From the NCBI GenBank assembly GCA_910586585.1, contig CAJUKA010000210.1:1-5071 (forward strand): 5,071 nucleotides of DNA, read 5' to 3'. The notes under the pieces are model-generated. The model did no database searches. It saw only the letters and a program-made list of their open reading frames with translations, and had not been told where the DNA came from. A program made the translations under genes and the position numbers. Of the stretch, positions 4,014-5,071 are shown one piece after another. The stretch is from an uncultured Lachnospiraceae bacterium (GTDB lineage Bacteria; Bacillota; Clostridia; Lachnospirales; Lachnospiraceae). Numbering within the stretch: position 1 is the stretch's first letter; each line of letters starts with the position of its first letter.

Positions 4014-5071
4014 TTATCTGCCCATTCCATACGCTCTGTTCTGCTGTTTTTCACTCTGTGCGATTCGTTCCAATTCCCTTGCATTTGTCACAATAATATC
4101 AATTTTGTCTACCCCAACATATTGTTTCACACGCTCAAAATCATCCGCTTTTTCCTGCAACTGTTCTAATTTTACATACTGCTGATGTACCTTACTTTTA
4201 TAGAAATCAATATCCTCTGCCTGTTTTGTGACTTTTGCCTTTAACTGCTTAATCTGCTCCATCAGATTGACACATTTTATCGTAAGGCTTTTTACAATTT
4301 CTTTCAGCCTTTCCACAAGCGGCATAGCGTTCTTTTCCCGATAAACCCTTGCACTCATTAAAGCAGTCGGCTCCGGCAACTGCCATTTTGCATCTTCATC
4401 ATAGGCATGTATATTGCGTTCCAATGCCGCTTTAGAAGCAGCCATTTTCTCAATGTCCTGCTGCAACTTTTTCTGTCGCTGTTCTAATGCTTTATTATCA
4501 GACATCAGCTTTGCTCTATTCTCCATCAATCCATCTGTCTGCTCCCTTAATAAATCATTGGCAGCGGAAAGCTCCGTTGTTTCCTGCCTGACCGCTTCAT
4601 TTTCCAGCTTTATCTTCTCCATTTCGTTTTCAGCCAAGACTTGCTGATAAATGATGTGGGATAGTTCCTCTTTATTGCTAGATACTTCCTTTTCTAATTT
4701 TTCAACTTCTTTTCCCCTCTCCTGTTTTTCAAACTCCAACACGGATAAATGCTTATTATGCGTTCCTAACTGTTTCCACCGTACACCATATCTTTCCGCA
4801 ACCTTTGAGAGTTCCTGTTTTTCTGACTCCATCCATTGATTCCACTCTGTTGCGCTCCTTGTGCCACCTTTAAATCCCTGCTCTGCCAGTGCGCCTTTCA
4901 GCGAAACTCTCGTATCAAGCCCTCTCTCACTGTTACGGATATAAGGGACAAAGTCAATATGAATGTGTGGCGTTTCCTCATCCATATGCAGATGCGCCGA
5001 AAACACATATAGATTCGGATTTCTTTTCTGAAAATCTTCCATAAACTCTATCAATATTTCCTTTGCAAGCT
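4014..5071 (-). CDS. MobV-family (Mob/Pre) relaxase, N-terminus off the right edge
   Basis: The frame stays open to the right edge (351 residues visible), so the TTG at 5054 is not a real start. The gene begins outside the window, probably about 120 residues upstream. The signature is HLHMDEETPHIH (about 4959-4994), matching the HxDExTPHxH metal-binding motif III of MobV (Pre/Mob) relaxases. These enzymes nick oriT, stay attached to the cut strand and pilot it in conjugative mobilization. A long coiled coil, rich in Glu, Lys, Gln and Leu, covers roughly the middle third (about 4410-4740), and a second helical part precedes the end NRAYGMGR. That layout fits MobV proteins, which have an N-terminal catalytic domain and a helical tail. 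The nucleophile and oriT should lie to the right of the window. Two small genes follow closely. The gene marks the window as part of a plasmid or integrative mobilizable element. Confidence 0.9.
   Translation of the reverse strand, partial: LAKEILIEFMEDFQKRNPNLYVFSAHLHMDEETPHIHIDFVPYIRNSERGLDTRVSLKGALAEQGFKGGTRSATEWNQWMESEKQELSKVAERYGVRWKQLGTHNKHLSVLEFEKQERGKEVEKLEKEVSSNKEELSHIIYQQVLAENEMEKIKLENEAVRQETTELSAANDLLREQTDGLMENRAKLMSDNKALEQRQKKLQQDIEKMAASKAALERNIHAYDEDAKWQLPEPTALMSARVYREKNAMPLVERLKEIVKSLTIKCVNLMEQIKQLKAKVTKQAEDIDFYKSKVHQQYVKLEQLQEKADDFERVKQYVGVDKIDIIVTNARELERIAQSEKQQNRAYGMGR

Noticed and set aside
3399..4169. 256-aa reading frame on the plus strand
   Set aside because: It lies opposite three minus-strand genes. 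Its Phe/Ser/Ile-rich content is typical of the antisense of Lys/Glu-rich genes, and no domain is visible.
1..5071. CRISPR array, tRNA or rRNA genes
   Set aside because: No regularly spaced repeats, cloverleaf-like segments or rRNA sequence were seen on either strand.

Overview
The window is AT-rich, with strong AGGAGG-type ribosome binding sites, a TTGACT/TATACT promoter and a MobV-type relaxase. This points to a low-GC Firmicute, most likely a gut clostridium such as a Lachnospiraceae member (inference from style only). Every gene I can support is on the minus strand, so transcription runs from right to left. The layout looks like defence cargo beside the mobilization genes of a plasmid or integrative mobilizable element.

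Right part (about 3305-5071): a MobV (Mob/Pre) relaxase cut by the right edge, then two small, closely packed genes of unknown function (123 and about 104 aa). Positions 3046-3304 hold no gene. They contain a 20-bp palindrome, a 10-bp direct repeat and an operator-like palindrome.

Middle (about 1211-3045): a retron. A strong promoter (-35 at 3040-3045, extended -10 at 3018-3023) drives a structured untranslated leader of about 240-280 nt, which I interpret as the msr-msd ncRNA. It is followed by a 54-aa very basic amphipathic peptide, a 101-aa XRE-family HTH protein, and a reverse transcriptase carrying the retron hallmarks NAxxH, YVDD and VTG. The RT frame is broken near its C-terminus by a shift at an A6 run or an (AT)4 run. 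The missing end continues in the -1 frame up to 1211.

Left part (1-1192): 18 nt after the RT stop begins an N6-adenine DNA methyltransferase of the Eco57I / BsuBI-PstI kind, with 397 aa visible and the rest off the left edge. It has its own RBS but no visible promoter, so it is probably co-transcribed with the retron.

Working model (inference): RT, ncRNA and HTH protein form the sensing and antitoxin part, the cationic peptide is a candidate toxic effector, and the methyltransferase is either half of a neighbouring type II restriction system or part of the circuit. The putative msd region contains the palindrome ATACTGCAGTAT, whose core CTGCAG is the site expected if the methyltransferase has PstI/BsuBI specificity.
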